This document shows, piece after piece, positions 36,877 through 50,562 of a DNA stretch of 64,000 bases. The DNA comes from Gavia stellata (lineage: Eukaryota > Chordata > Aves > Gaviiformes > Gaviidae). Within the stretch, counting starts at the first letter, position 1. Every line of letters starts with the position of its first letter. Below the pieces are notes generated by a model. That model did not search any database, was not told where the DNA came from, and saw nothing but the letters and a program-made list of their open reading frames with translations. The stretch lies in assembly GCF_030936135.1 (NCBI RefSeq), contig NC_082637.1:13343001-13407000 (forward strand), given 5' to 3'. Made by a program: the position numbers and the translations under genes.

Positions 36877-37504
36877 AACCTGGAGGTACAAGCAGCAAGG
36901 AGACAGCAGCCCTCCCTCCCCTGTGTGTGTGTTTGTGGCAGGGGGAGAGAGCTGGGCTGCTTTCTCAGTGCTGCGGGGCATTGTAAGTGATGCCAGCCTA
37001 GCTGGGGTCACTGCTCCCTGGGCTCCAGTGAGGGCACAGGGATCAGGCAGCCTACATCCTATTTCACACCTGTCCTAATGGGAACAGCCAGGACAAGTGG
37101 TACAAGGCTCCTGCTTGTTCAGGCTTGGCCCCTTCCCCTCTTTTAGGGACCTAGGAAAGAGAGGGCACAAAGAGCACTGTGCTCCCTTCTGGACCTGTGC
37201 AGGATCTGCTTTTCCAGCTCCCCCCATCCCCTCTGCCACTGCCAGCATATAGAGCTGGCACACTCCAACGGAGAGAAGCCCAAGGACAGGACTTGCAGCT
37301 TCGTGGAGAGGTGTTGCTTTGCCTAGGTTTGGAGGGGAGAGTGTCAGCCCCCCAATATCATGTTCCCTAGCCACCCTCCAGGCTGCTTGGGGGGTAACCC
37401 ACAGCCCCAAACCATGTGCAGCAAGGCAGCCATCTCTCCCAAGGCGCTGAGGCTGCAGGCGTTATTCTTGCTGTGCTTCACTCCAGGAAATCAGCACAAC
37501 TGAA

Positions 37505-37510
37505 AATAAA
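37505..37510 (+). terminator. RXFP3: Candidate polyadenylation signal of RXFP3
   Basis: The first canonical AATAAA on the plus strand after the RXFP3 stop, about 1.07 kb downstream. Cleavage would fall near 37520-37535. Confidence 0.5.
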
Positions 37511-37525
37511 AAAAGGGAAAAAGAA

Positions 37526-40500
37526 ATTATAGCCACTTCAAACTGCTTGCCCTGGGATACTTCTGGGTTCAGCTAAGACCAAGCACAAAGGTTTTTGTTC
37601 TGGGAAAGTGTTCATTAAGGGTCTGCGCTGATACTTGCCAGTGCTTCAATTAACTCCATTTCAATTCCTCTGGTGTTAGCAGCCCTAGAGCCTGCAGTTC
37701 AGTGCTCTCGCACCCTGGAGAAGGGCAGGGACAATGCCTGTCCCAGACTGTGTTCCAGAGAAACATCTGGGAAATAATTTGAGGTTGATCTGAAATGAAC
37801 TTTTAAGGGGATGAAAGCAGTGTAATTTTAAGCTGTGAAACTTTTTATGGCAAGGTTATCTATTTAATTTTTAATTTTTTTTTTTAAATTATGAGGAAAA
37901 AATAATTTAAAATTGAAAGGCCAAAATATTTCTTTTAAAAGGTGGAAAAATGCAACAGTTCTGCTTTTGTTGTTAAAACACAAGTTTGTTAATACCCAGT
38001 ACTGCATATGGGATGAATATATAAAGATAATATTCAAACCCTCTCTCTGTTTTAAGTCCCTTCCCCTGCAGCCTAACTCCAACGTCTACCTGAGTCCGCT
38101 AAAAATCATTCTGCGGAGGGTTGTTTGTCACCTAAGTACTGATGTGGAGCAAACTTGCTATTTCTGTCCAGAGAAAAATTGCAGTGCTGTTAGTGGCAAT
38201 TATGCTTTGCAGACTCTGTTAGGTTTACTGTACGTGTCAGTAACTCCTGTTGTAAAATTCAAGTTTGGTCTGGAAGCAGCTGGTTGTGATATTTGCAAGG
38301 CGAAGATGTTGTTCTGTTTTTTCAAGGCAGAAGAGATTTCTGCTATGGCCTGGGTGCTTGCTAACTGGGAAGATAAGGTGCCTGAAGAACAACAGCAGAA
38401 GTGAGCTGGCATCTGATGGACATACTTATACAGATGCAAAGACTCTGAAGAAATAGGATATATCCACAGAAGAACTTGAGCATTTAAGTATTGTATAACT
38501 GCCCCTCTGAATTCCTAAATCCTGACTTGGCTGCCAGCTGAGGTCTGTAGGTACTTAAAGTTTATTCTAGTAAAATTTTTTGTGCCTAGAAGTCTGCTCC
38601 TGAGCATGCCTGAATCTGCTTAAGTCTGTAGCATTTACCTCTATGCTTCATGGGGATTTTTCAGTCAGGACTGGCTGCGGTGTGCATCCTAAGTGAGAGA
38701 GGCAGTTCTGCATCCAGACACAGAACACCTTGTACCAGGCCACACTAAGTTAGGAGGGGCTGTAAACTTAACTCATTCTCCCCATCCCTTTGCGTCTATG
38801 TCTAGATATGCTTCTCCTGTCCCACCTTCAATGCATGTGCAGATTATGCTCCTTCCTCTTCCCTTTTGAAACACTAAATAAGTGGGCAGAGCTTTCACCC
38901 ACAGCCTAGGAGACTCAGCCTTCACCCTTCCACATCCCTGCGCAATGACTGAATTTCTGGGCTACTCCATGAACGTGCTCAAATCCTCTAGCTTGAAAGA
39001 GTTCCCTATTGCATGAGTTGCCCACCATTACTGGATCATAAAGGGAAAGCAAGCCCTTGAACGCTACTTTGCAGCATAATGGTTAGGGTGTGAGCCCCAA
39101 AGAGGAAGTGCCAAGATTTTTTTCCTTGTAAATACAGAAGAGAAATTGGATCCAGGCCTCGATTCTGGGTCCTCTCTTTCCAAGAACAATGATTAACTTT
39201 CTTCCAGATCCTGGTTCAATTAAAGTTTCAGTATGCCATGCAAGAGCCCAAGAGCTTTCTAGACCTATAAATCTAGCAGCCTAATGTGTCAAAGGATTTG
39301 CAAGAAATGCATTTGACTCTTGTGTGTTCTAGGAGAAAGCCCTAATGCCTGTGCTAGCAGATGAAGAAAGCTACACTGTTGTGTGAGAAAACAATACCAT
39401 GAACGCTTAACTCCAGAGTTCAGAGAGATCTAACCGTGTCTCTATAGGCCAGGAGAAAGTACCTAAATTAAGAAGAGGGATGAATCTCAAAGTCAGACAC
39501 TCTTCCTAGTGTTTGCTTTTGAACAGCATAGTTTCTTGCTTGGCTTGCTGGAATTTTAATCCTTATACTGATGCTTAAATGTTCTTATGCATTACATAAA
39601 AAGCTATCCAACTGTCTAAAGCATGACTGAATGTTAGTAGATAGAAAATTGCCTAAAAGACATCCTCTGTGGTGCTCAGCATGACAAAACCCATGTGCTT
39701 TTGTGGATGTCAGTGTAGACATAATTTTATGCCATCAAAACAATGCAGTAAAATAGATGATGTTCAGAACAACCCATAGTTAGCCCAGAACACTAGCAAG
39801 ATACCATGCTCAGAAGAAGCCCCAGGTATCTGATCATGAAAGACATAAAAACCTTACATTTGGCAAATCACCCAAATAGGAAGATACCTCGGGTGTGTAG
39901 GGACTGGACTATGGACATAGAGGGCAGCTCTCTATTAAGTCACTGGTCCACCAAGTATAAGTCATGAATCTGCTGTTTGAAAGAAGCACAACCCATCCAC
40001 AGTTGGCTAAATATTGGATTAGGCAGACTGGCAGTTCAGGCAGTGCGGGTCAGTGTGTGTCCAGCACGGCCAAAGAGCCCTGCTCTAGCTGTGCGTGAGC
40101 AGAGAGAAATTTTGCTTCACATGTGCTGCAAGTCCCAGCTATCAGTGCATGAAATCTGGGCTCTGTGTCGCGTGGGTAGAGGCACCAGCCTGGGCATTAC
40201 AAGGAGAGGGCAGTTGCTCTGAGTGTGCACACAGCATCAGGTGAGTGGCCTGAGCAGAGGGTCTTTCCAGCTCCAGCTTTGACACTACATGTTAACAACA
40301 ACAAATCATACTGGGTATCTGGGGGTTTCCTAAGTACAACATGCTTCAGAACCAATCCTGTTTCCTCCAGATGTTCATGTCTTCATTTGTAACAATTGCC
40401 TTTTCATGGACTAAAATAAACACAGATGAAGGAAACAAAGCAACACTTACAAAGTTCTTTAAGAGATTTTTGTGAGTGGTCACCTCCTGTTACAGATTCC

Positions 40501-41904
40501 TGGTGGGGTGCTGGTAGAGAGGTGCACATTGCTACAGAATGATAGGGACCTGAAGGTGCAGGCTGACATCTAGTGACAAACTGAAAGAAACTTTAAAGCC
40601 CAGATATTCTCATTAGGCACTGACTTTGATTGCCTAAGGACTTTTGAATATCTCCCCCCCTCAAATAACTAACCGAGGTCTTGATGTAATAACAACCTCC
40701 AATTGCATTTCCAGGTTTCCCTTTGAAATGCCTCTTCAGTAGAAATATTGCTTCACTTTCTCTTTGAGTTATTCTTGCACTCACTTTAGCAGTAAAAAAA
40801 ATCCAGTCCCCTTCATTCCCGTTCATGACTGTCTGCTTTAAAACTTGGTTATTCAAATGAGTGCCTGCGCAGAAGCTCTGACCTAATCGGTATCCCCGAG
40901 CTTGAGCAGGCATAGGTATGGGTGCAGTGCAGCTCAAGGACATTACATTGGGAGCTCTGATCTCCAGTTTTTAGTGAGGGTTATTTCTCTCCCACTTCAA
41001 AGGAGAATTCTGATTAATCCATTCAGAGGGGGTTATTGAAAATATCTTTTTATCATGATTAAGCAGTTACAAGAATCTCCTCTGGGTACACATTCTCAGT
41101 ATCAGTCAGTGCAGCAGCAGTTGAGACAAAGTCTGCAAGAAAAGACTGGGCAGCCAGTTAACTTGTTCCTTTGCTAAAGGTACAGCTAAAGGTGTAGCTG
41201 GTAACATGCCTTAAACTTGTTCCCAAAAATTTGCAGGGAGTTGTTTTCCTTAGAACCGGCTCTTTCAAATCCTACACGTATGTGCAGGTTTCTCAGCCTG
41301 TGTTTGTGCATAGCCTCAGAGTCCTTCCCAAAATCTTAACTGTAAAATATAGGCTTACAGGATGGCTGAGCAAACTGGGCCAAAAAAACAGCTGGAGACA
41401 GAAACAGTTTATTTAGTTGTGCAAGTTTTTTGAAACCTTGACCTACCTGCTTGGGGATGACTGCAGACTATTCAGTCAGGGAAATAACAAAATAAAGGTA
41501 GCTCACTCAGATATCAACTCTCTCTCTCACTCATCCATTCCTTGCGACAATGAGATACTCTTTCTCCAAGGACCTGTGTTTTTCCTTGCACAGACCAACT
41601 GAATGAGTACGCTCATTGCGAAATTATCAAATTAACTAGTCAACACTGACTTCTAGCGTCGTTGTTCAATGAACCTTTCTACTTTAATTCAGAAGTCACA
41701 TCTAACCTAATTCGGATAAAACTGGAATCTTGCATAAAAATTACTTCTTTGTCTCTGTAGTTGTGAAAAAGTCTCTGATCAGCTTAGGCAAATAATCAAA
41801 TAAATACCTTCAAATTTCTTTTCAGGCCAAATCCTAAAACGGAGGTAATAAAGTTGCTATCAATTCATAGCTACCAACAATTAGCCCAGAGTTAAGACGG
41901 TGGG
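37526..41904. other. Intergenic, RXFP3 to SLC45A2, first part (no gene seen)
   Basis: No recognised gene or repeat. The longest frame, 37913-38404 plus (163 codons), is AT-rich and resembles no protein I know, so I do not call it a gene. Confidence 0.55.
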
Positions 41905-43058
41905 GAAATCACGTCTGACCAAGACAGTAACCTTCTATGATGAGACAACTGGCTTGGTGGGTGAGGGGAGAGCAGTGGATGTTATTTATCTTGACTTAAA
42001 TACGGTTTTGATGCTCTCTCCCATGACATCCCCCTAGACAAACCAATAAAGAACAAACTAGATAAGTGGAAAGTGAGTTAAACTGAAACTGGCTGAAATG
42101 CCAGGCTTAAAGGGTTGTGATTAGCAGCACAAAGTCCAGCTGGAAGGCAGTAACCAGCAGTGTTCCCCAGAGATCAATACTGAGGCCAGTCCTGTTCAAC
42201 ATCTTCGTTAATGACCTGGATGATGGGACAGAGTGCACCCCAGCATGTTTGCAAATGTGGGAGGAGTGGCTGATACACCAGAGGGTTGGGCCACCATTCA
42301 GAGGGTCCTCTGTGGGCTGGAGAAATGGACTGACAGGAACCCCAGGCAGTTAAAGAATGGGACAAGCAAAGTTCTGCACCTGGGGCGGATAACCCCAGCA
42401 CCACTACAGGCTGGGGCTGATCAACTGGAAAGCTTTGCAGAGAAGGACCTGGGGATCCTGGTGGACAAGCTGAACATGAGCCAGCAATGTGCCCTTGCAG
42501 CATGAGGTAGAGCATTGCTAGCAGATCAAGGGAGGTGATCCTTCCCCTCTGCTGAGTCTGGTGAGGCCGTATTTGGGATGCTGTGTCCAGTTCTGGGCTC
42601 CCCAGTACAAGAGAGATGAACTTACTGGAGAGGCTCCAGTATGATGTAGGCCTTGGAGCATATGCCACGTGAGGAGAGGCTGACAGAGCTGCGGTTGTTC
42701 AGCCTGAAGCTGACAAGGCTGAGGGGGATCTTATCAATGTTTGTAAATACCTGATGGGGGTTAAAGAGGATGGAACCAGACTCTTCTCAGTGTTGCTCAG
42801 GGAATGGACAAGAGGCAATAGGCACAAACTGAAAATCAGTACATTTCATTTAAGTGGAAGAAAAAACCCCTTTTCTATGGTGGAAGAACATACCTTGGTG
42901 GAAGAACAGGTTGCCCAGAGAGGTTGTGGAGTCTCCGTCTTTGGAGACACTCAACATGAGTGGACAAAGCCTGGCCAGCCTGCGCTGAGCAGGGGGATTG
43001 GACTAGGTCATCTCCAGCAGCAACCCAACTATTCTGTGCTTCTGTGTGATTCTATGAC
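41905..43058 (+). mobile_element. CR1 LINE fragment, old and decayed
   Basis: Plus-strand CR1 from the RT motif A region to the 3' end (TGTGTGATTCTATGAC at about 43041-43056). Pieces of the RT frame are visible in different frames: [25 protein letters not shown] (a SIL..VLFN block), then EKDLGILVDKLNMSQQCALAA, then REWTRGNRHKL. Stops and indels interrupt it throughout. It differs from the ADAMTS12-intron copies and likely belongs to another, older CR1 subfamily. Confidence 0.88.
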
Positions 43059-45422
43059 AACAAAGAAATTGCTATGAATATGTCTTTGTTCCAATACAGT
43101 AGAATTAGTACATGTCTGTGTTGCTTGACATTTATTCTGAAAAACCTCTAAAAATTTTGTGCCCTCAAACAATCTCCTACTGTATGTTTCAAAACATCTA
43201 TTATATGTTTATGGTCATAAACAGACTTCAAAAATGTTTTTACTGCTTTTTATTTCTGCTGAAACAGCTGAGGGGGCTCAGAGGAAATATATTCTTCCTT
43301 TTGCCCATCAAAAGGCATTTTCTGCTGAACTCCTGTCCCTCACTCCTAGGCAAATCTAGTGATGCATATAGAGGTAGAGAGCTACCCGTGAGCTCCTCAA
43401 CTGGAGGTAACAGAGGTCCTACAGCACTGTGTTAAGTAACTGCTCAACCTGTACAGACAATCATAAATAGTGAAAAGAAGAATCTAATTTGAATTTCAGA
43501 TTTGGGATTACATTTTCAGAGATGTAAATTGAAATCTTTAATTTTGAACACACTTGATAGGAACTCATTCCAAGTAAAATATTCCAAAACCCAAAATTCC
43601 TGTTCAGAAAAGAACAACACCCTTTGATAAGGTGCCATATCTCTCTCTCAGAGATAACGATAGTTCTAGCAGCTGTTTTATTGCTATGTTTTGCAATGTT
43701 GTGGCAATCTAACAATATTTGGGATATATTTCTTAAAGGTCTACTTAGTGGGATTGGGTGTTATACTGGAATTTCAGCACTTATTAAAGAAACAAGTACT
43801 TCAGCCCTTAAAATCCCTGGAATCTGAGAACTTGCAAATTGTATTGCAAGATGTCATTTTTTTAATTAAAAAAAAAATCAGATCTGAATGTTGAAAAGCA
43901 AAACAAATCATTTGAGGTACATTTGCACTTATGTGGTGATCTGCCAGCCATGCAACTCCAGGCTAGTGCTCCCAGCCTTTAACAAAAGGCATCTCTGCCA
44001 GAACCTTTTCCTTTTCCTTTTCCTCACACTACTCCTTAGATCCCACTGTTCTGCTATTTTTTCCCTGTCCTCCTCAGCACCTAATGAGCAGAGGGGCCCT
44101 GAAAACAGAGGTGTCAAAAAGCCTGATGTTGCCTATTGTCCTCTCTATGTGCTGTGACCACTGTCTGTGCCTCCCGGTGCACCTTAGCTGTTGGGAACCA
44201 ATGCAACAAAAATTCATCTGCCAAACACATGTGGGACACCTGCATTACAGGATTGACCCTTGGCATTAGCACTGAAGGGTTCGAAGGCCAGATTCTACAA
44301 CAAATTTGATGCTAAGCATGTCTTCGGTGGGCTCCTACCACCACGTGTCCATATGGCAGTCCCTTCATTGGCTTCACGCAGCTGGGTTACAGCTAGTAGC
44401 AAGAAACTTGCCTTTGTTGTCTACACACGAAAAAAGATAACTGAACTGCAGCAGTGCATCACTATAGAGGAACTTCAGAGTAAGATGAAACAGAGAGGGA
44501 CAGGATTGAGGTTAGAAAGTGATGCAAGGAAAGGCAGCTCCTACGCTCTGGAGAAGTGCTATAATGTCATTGAACACCGGGGGGCAATCAAGCACCCAGC
44601 CTTCGGGGAGGAAAGTACTTGATCCTTAGAAAGACAGCAGCCCCTTTCCCTCTCCTCCTTGGAGCAGACAGCCTTTGATAATTACCGTCTCAAATAGCAG
44701 TCCATTTTTTAGAAAAGGTCACAGATCTCTCTCCTTGCAAAGAACAGGCAGGATCTGCTTATCTCAGTCTACTGTGCAATCCACAGTGGAAGGCACCGAG
44801 TTTTGTTTTCCCATTACTGCAAGTACTTACCTGGAGCAACACAAAGCAAAACTCGCTGGTTTGACGTCTCTGCATGATGTGAAGTCATTATCTTAAATAC
44901 ACAGGTGAAATATTAATACATGGGGAGGTTAAAAGTTCATTTCCAAGAAGAAACTTTAGGAAATACAACTGATTAACACACCTTGCATACCTAAAGGAGC
45001 AATGTATGAAACTGAATACACTGTAGAAGGCAACAGAATTGCAGATCACTTTTCACAGTTCAGTCTTGGACGAGTGGCCCCGAACATTTGCTGCTTAAAT
45101 AAACAAAGAAGGGGCAGCTAGGGAATGAGAAATGGATGCTGGAAACTTAGAGGGAAAATTTTGGTTTTATAGGTCATTTTTTATAGCTTTATCATGCCAA
45201 AAATAATTTGAAGACAGATACTTCCACCTTTGTCCTCTGTGAAGCAATCCCTCTACAGTTCAGAAATATCAAATGTCATCATTGCCACATCTCCTACTTA
45301 CACTGCTATCCCTATCTTTTGACATGCTGCAGGGACTGGTACCGATTCATGGGCACCAATGCTAAAGCTGTGAGTTCTGCCAAGGCAAAGACATATATGA
45401 TTCATCCTAACTTGAAGCTTCT
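43059..45422. other. Intergenic stretch with one unexplained ORF (no gene called)
   Basis: No recognised feature. A 120-codon plus-strand frame (44260-44622) is the longest. It is basic in its second half, with a KITELQQCITIEELQSK-like segment that could be helical. I do not recognise it, and it has no visible promoter or splice context, so it is left uncalled. Confidence 0.5.
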
Positions 45423-45615
45423 ATGACATGGTCGCCATCACAGAAACATGGTGGGACGACTCGCATGGCTGGAGTGCTGCGATGGAGGGCTATAAGCTCT
45501 TCAGGAGGGATAGGCAAGGAAGGAGAGGCGGTGGGGTGGCTCTGTACGTCAAGGAGTGCTTTGATTGTATAGAGCTCGATGATTGTCATGACGGGGTTGA
45601 AGCTTTTCTCTTCCA
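45423..45615 (+). mobile_element. CR1 LINE fragment (endonuclease domain)
   Basis: Translates as AITETWWDD followed by GYKLFRRDRQGRRGGGVALY, which is the N-terminal apurinic-like endonuclease region of CR1 ORF2. Both ends are truncated and only about 190 bp is recognisable. The surrounding sequence shows no other CR1 part. Confidence 0.85.
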
Positions 45616-47329
45616 TGGGTGTGACATGAGGGGATTCATGAAAAGCTATAAAATGAAAGAAACCATAAAACACGGCTTTTTCATAAGGCAGGGTGAAGGA
45701 GCTGTGAAGAAAGGTAAGGTTTGCCATGCACTAAGCCCCATTTTGGGCCTCCAGTGGAGACACAATCAGCAAGAAGAAAAGGTAGCTGAGGCTGCCATGG
45801 GCTTGTTATAATTAATAAGAGTTTGCCTAAGGGAAAATGGATTTTCCTGAGAATAAATGACTCGCTCTACCTTTGAAAACATACAAAAAGGATGAAGTTG
45901 GTGCATCTCTGCAGAGGTACCTTATGCTCAAATCTAACCATTTATTTGTGGTGTTGTCAGTTCATATCATGCAGAGCTTCTAAGAGCTGATCAGCTCAAC
46001 AGTGCATTTGACTAAACAGTGTTGATTATACATGTGCAATATTTAAAAAAAAAACAAAAAACAAAACACCATACCTGGCAACAGTCTCTCTGTGTCACTG
46101 TTCATTAACGCTATTGCATTAGCAGATGCCTTCATGTGGCTTAGCATATAACATAGCAAATGGATATGACAGTTTTCAGGACAGAGGAAGCACAGCATAA
46201 ATACAGTGTATCACTTTCACAAACACAGGATTTGCAAAACTCTGACAATATTATAAAAATAAGAATGAAGCCTCATATGCAATTAAATACAAATAACTGG
46301 GTGTAAGTATTTACTGTACAATAATTCCTGATAGTGCTTTGCAGAACTGAATTTATTTACAATATTCTGTAAAGAGCAAACACCATTTCACTCAAAGCTA
46401 GATGCGTGAAGGAAAACAGACAAGACAGAGATGCTACTTTAAGGTAAATACTGTCATATCCAACGTCAGGATGTAAGCAGCTTACAACAATTCATAAAAT
46501 TATTATTGTGGCCAAGTTTATTTTTTTCAATTACAGTTTCAAAGTCAAGAGGCCATTTTTTTAAGAAGGAAGAAATGGCAGCTGTTTCCCACAGATGGAT
46601 TGTTTAGGTGCCTACACATGGATTTGAAGACCAGCGTTAGGCAGACTTTCATGACAAGCTTAGTCAGTACTTTCGTTTCATTTATACAGAAGCAGCAGGA
46701 TCCAGTATAAAATAATTACAGTTATGCTTTTAAACAATAGCTTCAATCTTTTTTATATTCCAATCATCTTTCGCACCCAAATCTGCTTTTGACAGTGGAT
46801 GGGATTTAACTGAGCCCATTTAACAGTACTACTAATCATAATGCAGTCGCACTCTGTGTGGCCTCTGACGCCTATTTGATCCTCCTGCAGCTTTTGACTA
46901 CCAGAGGGAATAGCTCCAAACTTAAGATACTTGAAAAACAAGATAAATAACAACTTTCTTCCTAACTCTGTCCATTTTTGTTACTTATTCAATCTATCAC
47001 ATACTTCACATACTTCATAGTAATGAGGAGTTTCGTAATGACTCTTCATGTAGGGCATACACATCATCATGTGTAATAGCGTGTTAATACACTGAGGTCA
47101 GCAGGAATGAAGTAATAAAGCAGTCAAAATACAGAAGCTTTCAATCTGAGGCACTAGGCAACCAGTTTTATCAAGTCTCCATTTTGTAAAGCTCTGGAAT
47201 TGCAACCACTCCACGGAGGTAACAGAGGAGGACATGGCAGCAGTACCAGCATGGCAACAGCACCAGTGCTTCTGATCCAGAAACAAAATGATCCCCTGGG
47301 AAGATTTCTTCCAATCACTTCACGCAGTC
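45616..47329 (-). other. SLC45A2: SLC45A2 3' flank, including its 3' UTR
   Basis: Lies downstream of the SLC45A2 stop codon (minus strand). The first AATAAA signals on the minus strand are at 46517-46522 and 46352-46357, so a 3' UTR of about 0.8-1.0 kb is plausible but unproven. No other gene is seen. Confidence 0.45.
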
Positions 47330-47554
47330 CTACTCCACATATCGAACACAAAAAGCGACAAAGCAGCAGCCTATCAGTGCCACTGTAGATGCCGAAATCA
47401 CAGTGACTGCGCTGCCAGCAACACTGACCAAGAGCCCCAGGCCCACACCGAGAATGATCTGGGCCAGCTGGACCATGCAGGTGAGAGCGGCACAGTCAAT
47501 GCCCTTCCCTCGCCCCTGCTCTCCAGCTTGTTCTCCATCCTGCAGCTTCAGGCT
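47330..47554 (-). CDS. SLC45A2: SLC45A2 exon 7 (C-terminus)
   Basis: Residues 473-546 plus the TAG stop (47332-47330). After a variable linker it reads [20 protein letters not shown] and ends [12 protein letters not shown], the same C-terminal pattern as human (YVD end). The acceptor is TTTGCAG/AGCCTG. Confidence 0.95.
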   Translation of the reverse strand, partial: SLKLQDGEQAGEQGRGKGIDCAALTCMVQLAQIILGVGLGLLVSVAGSAVTVISASTVALIGCCFVAFCVRYVE

Positions 47555-50356
47555 CTGCAAATAAACATAACGCAAAACTCAGTGAAATGAGACAGCACCA
47601 ATAACTTGCAGCTCTCAGCCGATGTACTGTCAAGACCCCAGGTGGGGCAAGACTGGCTTTCTGCCTCCTTTCTGTTTTTTCTGCTTGTCCCACAGAGGTT
47701 ACAGAATTCAAACAGAGATTTTACAAGTGATAAAGAATTTTCCAAGTTCTCCCCAAATTGTCCCATTTCTCCCATCTGCAATTTGTACCTCTATCCCTTC
47801 TCTCAAGGAAAGAATTTAAACCCGGTCAGAAAAATTAGCCGTTTCCTCTAAGTTCAGGACTATTTGAGCTCTAGTAAACTGACATTTCACAGCACAGGAC
47901 ACCCCATCATGGATAATTTAGCTCCAACTCTCATGGTTGAAGGAGAGCCTCAAAGGGATGCTAAGATGAGTCATACTATGTCCCACACATATACAGATCA
48001 TAATTCCTTATAGTGGAGCACTGTGCTCTACAGTTATGCCTCAAAGCACATAAAAGAATTCAGTACTAAAATCTAAATGTGTTTATTTTATTGCTAGGGG
48101 AAAAAAAAATAATCTGAAAACAAATGTCCAGACTAGGATTCTTCTATACTACCGAAGACCAGTATTAACTACTGATTATCTGTATATCTGCTATGATATA
48201 TACAGCAGGGCAATGTGTACAAGCATCTCGTATATAAGCTCCCTGTGAGGGAGGTTGATCGCTGGAACATGTTGACCAAAGCGGTTGTGGAGTCTCCACC
48301 CTTGGAAATATTCAAACCAGACTGGACGTGACCCTGGGCAACCTGCTCCAGGTGGCCCTGCTTGAGCAGGGGGGTTGGACTACATGATCTCTGGAGGTCC
48401 CTTCTAACTTCAGCTGTTCTGTGATTCTCCCCAGGAAGGAACTATTCTGTTTTGTTGGGAAATGACGTGATAGTTTACATATTTATTGTTCTTCTTGCAT
48501 AGGCTGTTGAATGGAGAAGGTTGTATTGTAACAAACAAGAGGTTTCCATGCTGTAGGGTAGCTGTGCTGCTGTCTTCTGGTATCCAAATGCTCTCGGCCA
48601 TTAAGATGCCTTTTGCTTTTCACAAGACCTGTTACATTGCCTTTAAGCTGTTACCACAAAAAGCTCAAAAGTACTGGAGACAAACAGTCTCTTCCTAATC
48701 CAGTAGAGAAAACTAGGGAACTGCAGCACGGAACAGGAGTTGAAATGGCAGCATTTTAAAACCCAGCACGTGATTTTGGGACAATGCATAGTGAGGAAAT
48801 TTTCTGCTCTTTTTTCTGGAATGATACAGTCTTTTCATCTGAAGTATTTCCAATTTTAGACACAATTTTTTTGGAATTGTATCTATTTTGCGGGGCTTTG
48901 CTCAGTGTTCCTATGTGCTAGTAGTTCTGACCACATTTGTATGTATGTGTAAATGAATGCAATCTTGCTCTTGATGTTTCCTCTTTAGTTTTTTCTACCT
49001 TGTACATTATAGAAGATTTAAGAAAAACCTAATTTTGTTAATATCAGATCTCATATAGAATTATATATAATTTAATATCTGACATAGCAAGTACCATACA
49101 CCAAATAAGAAACATTTACAAGTAACATTTGAATATATTAGCCTATTAGATACAAAGTCCGTGCACACTTCAGCATATTTTATTTCACTTCTGTCTTGGA
49201 ACAGCTCTGAATTAGAGCTAGACTACAACTTTGCCTTTACTCCCTCTCTCTGAATTAGCTGGCCCAAGGTTAGGATTGTGATCTCATCCTAAATGGGATT
49301 CATTCCCTGTCCGTTGTTATATCTTTCTAAAACTCTTCATCACGATCGTTCTCTGTTGGAAGGAACAGAGAAATTAACTGAAAAATTAGGAATCAGATCT
49401 ATGAAATATTCAACCACATTGAGACATCCTCCTAGGATTCCACAGAATAATTAAGAGTTTTCTTGTGTTCAGCATTCAAATGGTGATGCTCAAAAGTTGT
49501 ACAGAACAGTAGGACACGTTCTCAAGGACTTGATCTAGCCCTGTGCTGGTCTCAACTATGTTTCTATGTTGTTTTCCAACAGTTCAACATTATCTTTATA
49601 AATTTCTTCAAATATCCCCAGATATAATAAGAACTTTTCCTAAGTCCTCCCAACTCTCCTTAACCTGTCTTGTTTCCAGCTCTCTCACTAACTTAAGAGA
49701 CTTGTGAGAACATTTCCATTAAAGAGCTCAACACTTCACAAGACATGAAGGTCCTGCTGCGCCCAGTAACATGATATAAGGAACGCAAGCTTTTCCAGAT
49801 TTTCCTCGGAAACAGGATTTCTTGCTTTGGAGGACCAGAAACCAACCCCAGACATTTAGAGAGATAAGAAGGACATGGTGTATAATTTAATACTGAACTG
49901 CATAAAACTGTTTGTACTTGAATCTAGCTAAGAGTTTTTGTAACACTTTGCAGTTAACTAAAAATTCAGTGTGGTTATTATCCTTAGGAACTCGGAAGTC
50001 AAGTCCTCAGCTAATACAGCTGGAAGGAAGGATATAAGGAAGGTAGCACTTGAAGGCAACACAAAGTGGAGCCCTGTTATCTGCTTACTGCTTGAACACA
50101 TACTGTGATTGGCTTTGTTTCAGCTGTGATGATAAATAATTATTTGTCTCACCGCAGGACTGTTTGGAGAGTTTGGAGCTGGGACCTTAACTCTCTCTGT
50201 CAGAAACTTTCCATTCGTAACATGTGTCATCATAATTAGTTTGAAATTAAAATGAAAATTAAAAGCTGCTCACCAGTTCTATCCAGTTTTCTCCCAAAAT
50301 AGACTAAACAGACACAGACAGATATAAACTTACCCTTCCTTAGACATTGAACTCAC
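47555..50356 (-). other. SLC45A2: SLC45A2 intron 6
   Basis: Bounded by GTGAGT at 50356 and CAG at 47555. It contains the CR1 tail at 48240-48428 in antisense orientation; no further exon was seen. Confidence 0.9.
48240..48428 (+). mobile_element. CR1 3'-end fragment
   Basis: Reads as the last codons of CR1 ORF2, then TGGACTACATGATCTCTGGA and a terminal CTGTGATTCT. Heavily 5'-truncated, about 190 bp, in SLC45A2 intron 6 and antisense to the gene. Confidence 0.88.
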
Positions 50357-50562
50357 CTCTTCTTCCCTGTGATACTCTGCAATGAGGTGGAATGGCACTG
50401 TGTACAGTGTGCTGGACATGACACCAAAGAGGGAACATAGAGCCAGAGTGGAATAGACATTGGGAAACAAGCCAATTAATCCAGTACCCAATCCAAAAAG
50501 TAGGTAACCAATGAAATAAAGTCCCTTTAATCCTATGTATGGCAGAAGGATTTTCTGCAGGT
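50357..50562 (-). CDS. SLC45A2: SLC45A2 exon 6
   Basis: Residues 404-472: [37 protein letters not shown] and [20 protein letters not shown]. Acceptor TCACAG/ACCTGC, donor GAAGAG/GTGAGT, phase 0. The sequence parallels the human protein through two helices. Confidence 0.95.

Larger units (their letters stand above)
36442..37525 (+). other. RXFP3: RXFP3 3' UTR (inferred)
   Basis: Follows the TGA at 36439-36441. It contains a 22-bp C-run (36855-36876) and ends near an AATAAA signal. The extent is inferred from that signal only. Confidence 0.55.

Noticed and set aside
37913..38404. 163-codon ORF downstream of RXFP3
   Set aside because: AT-rich, no recognised motif, no promoter or splice context; chance remains the simplest explanation.
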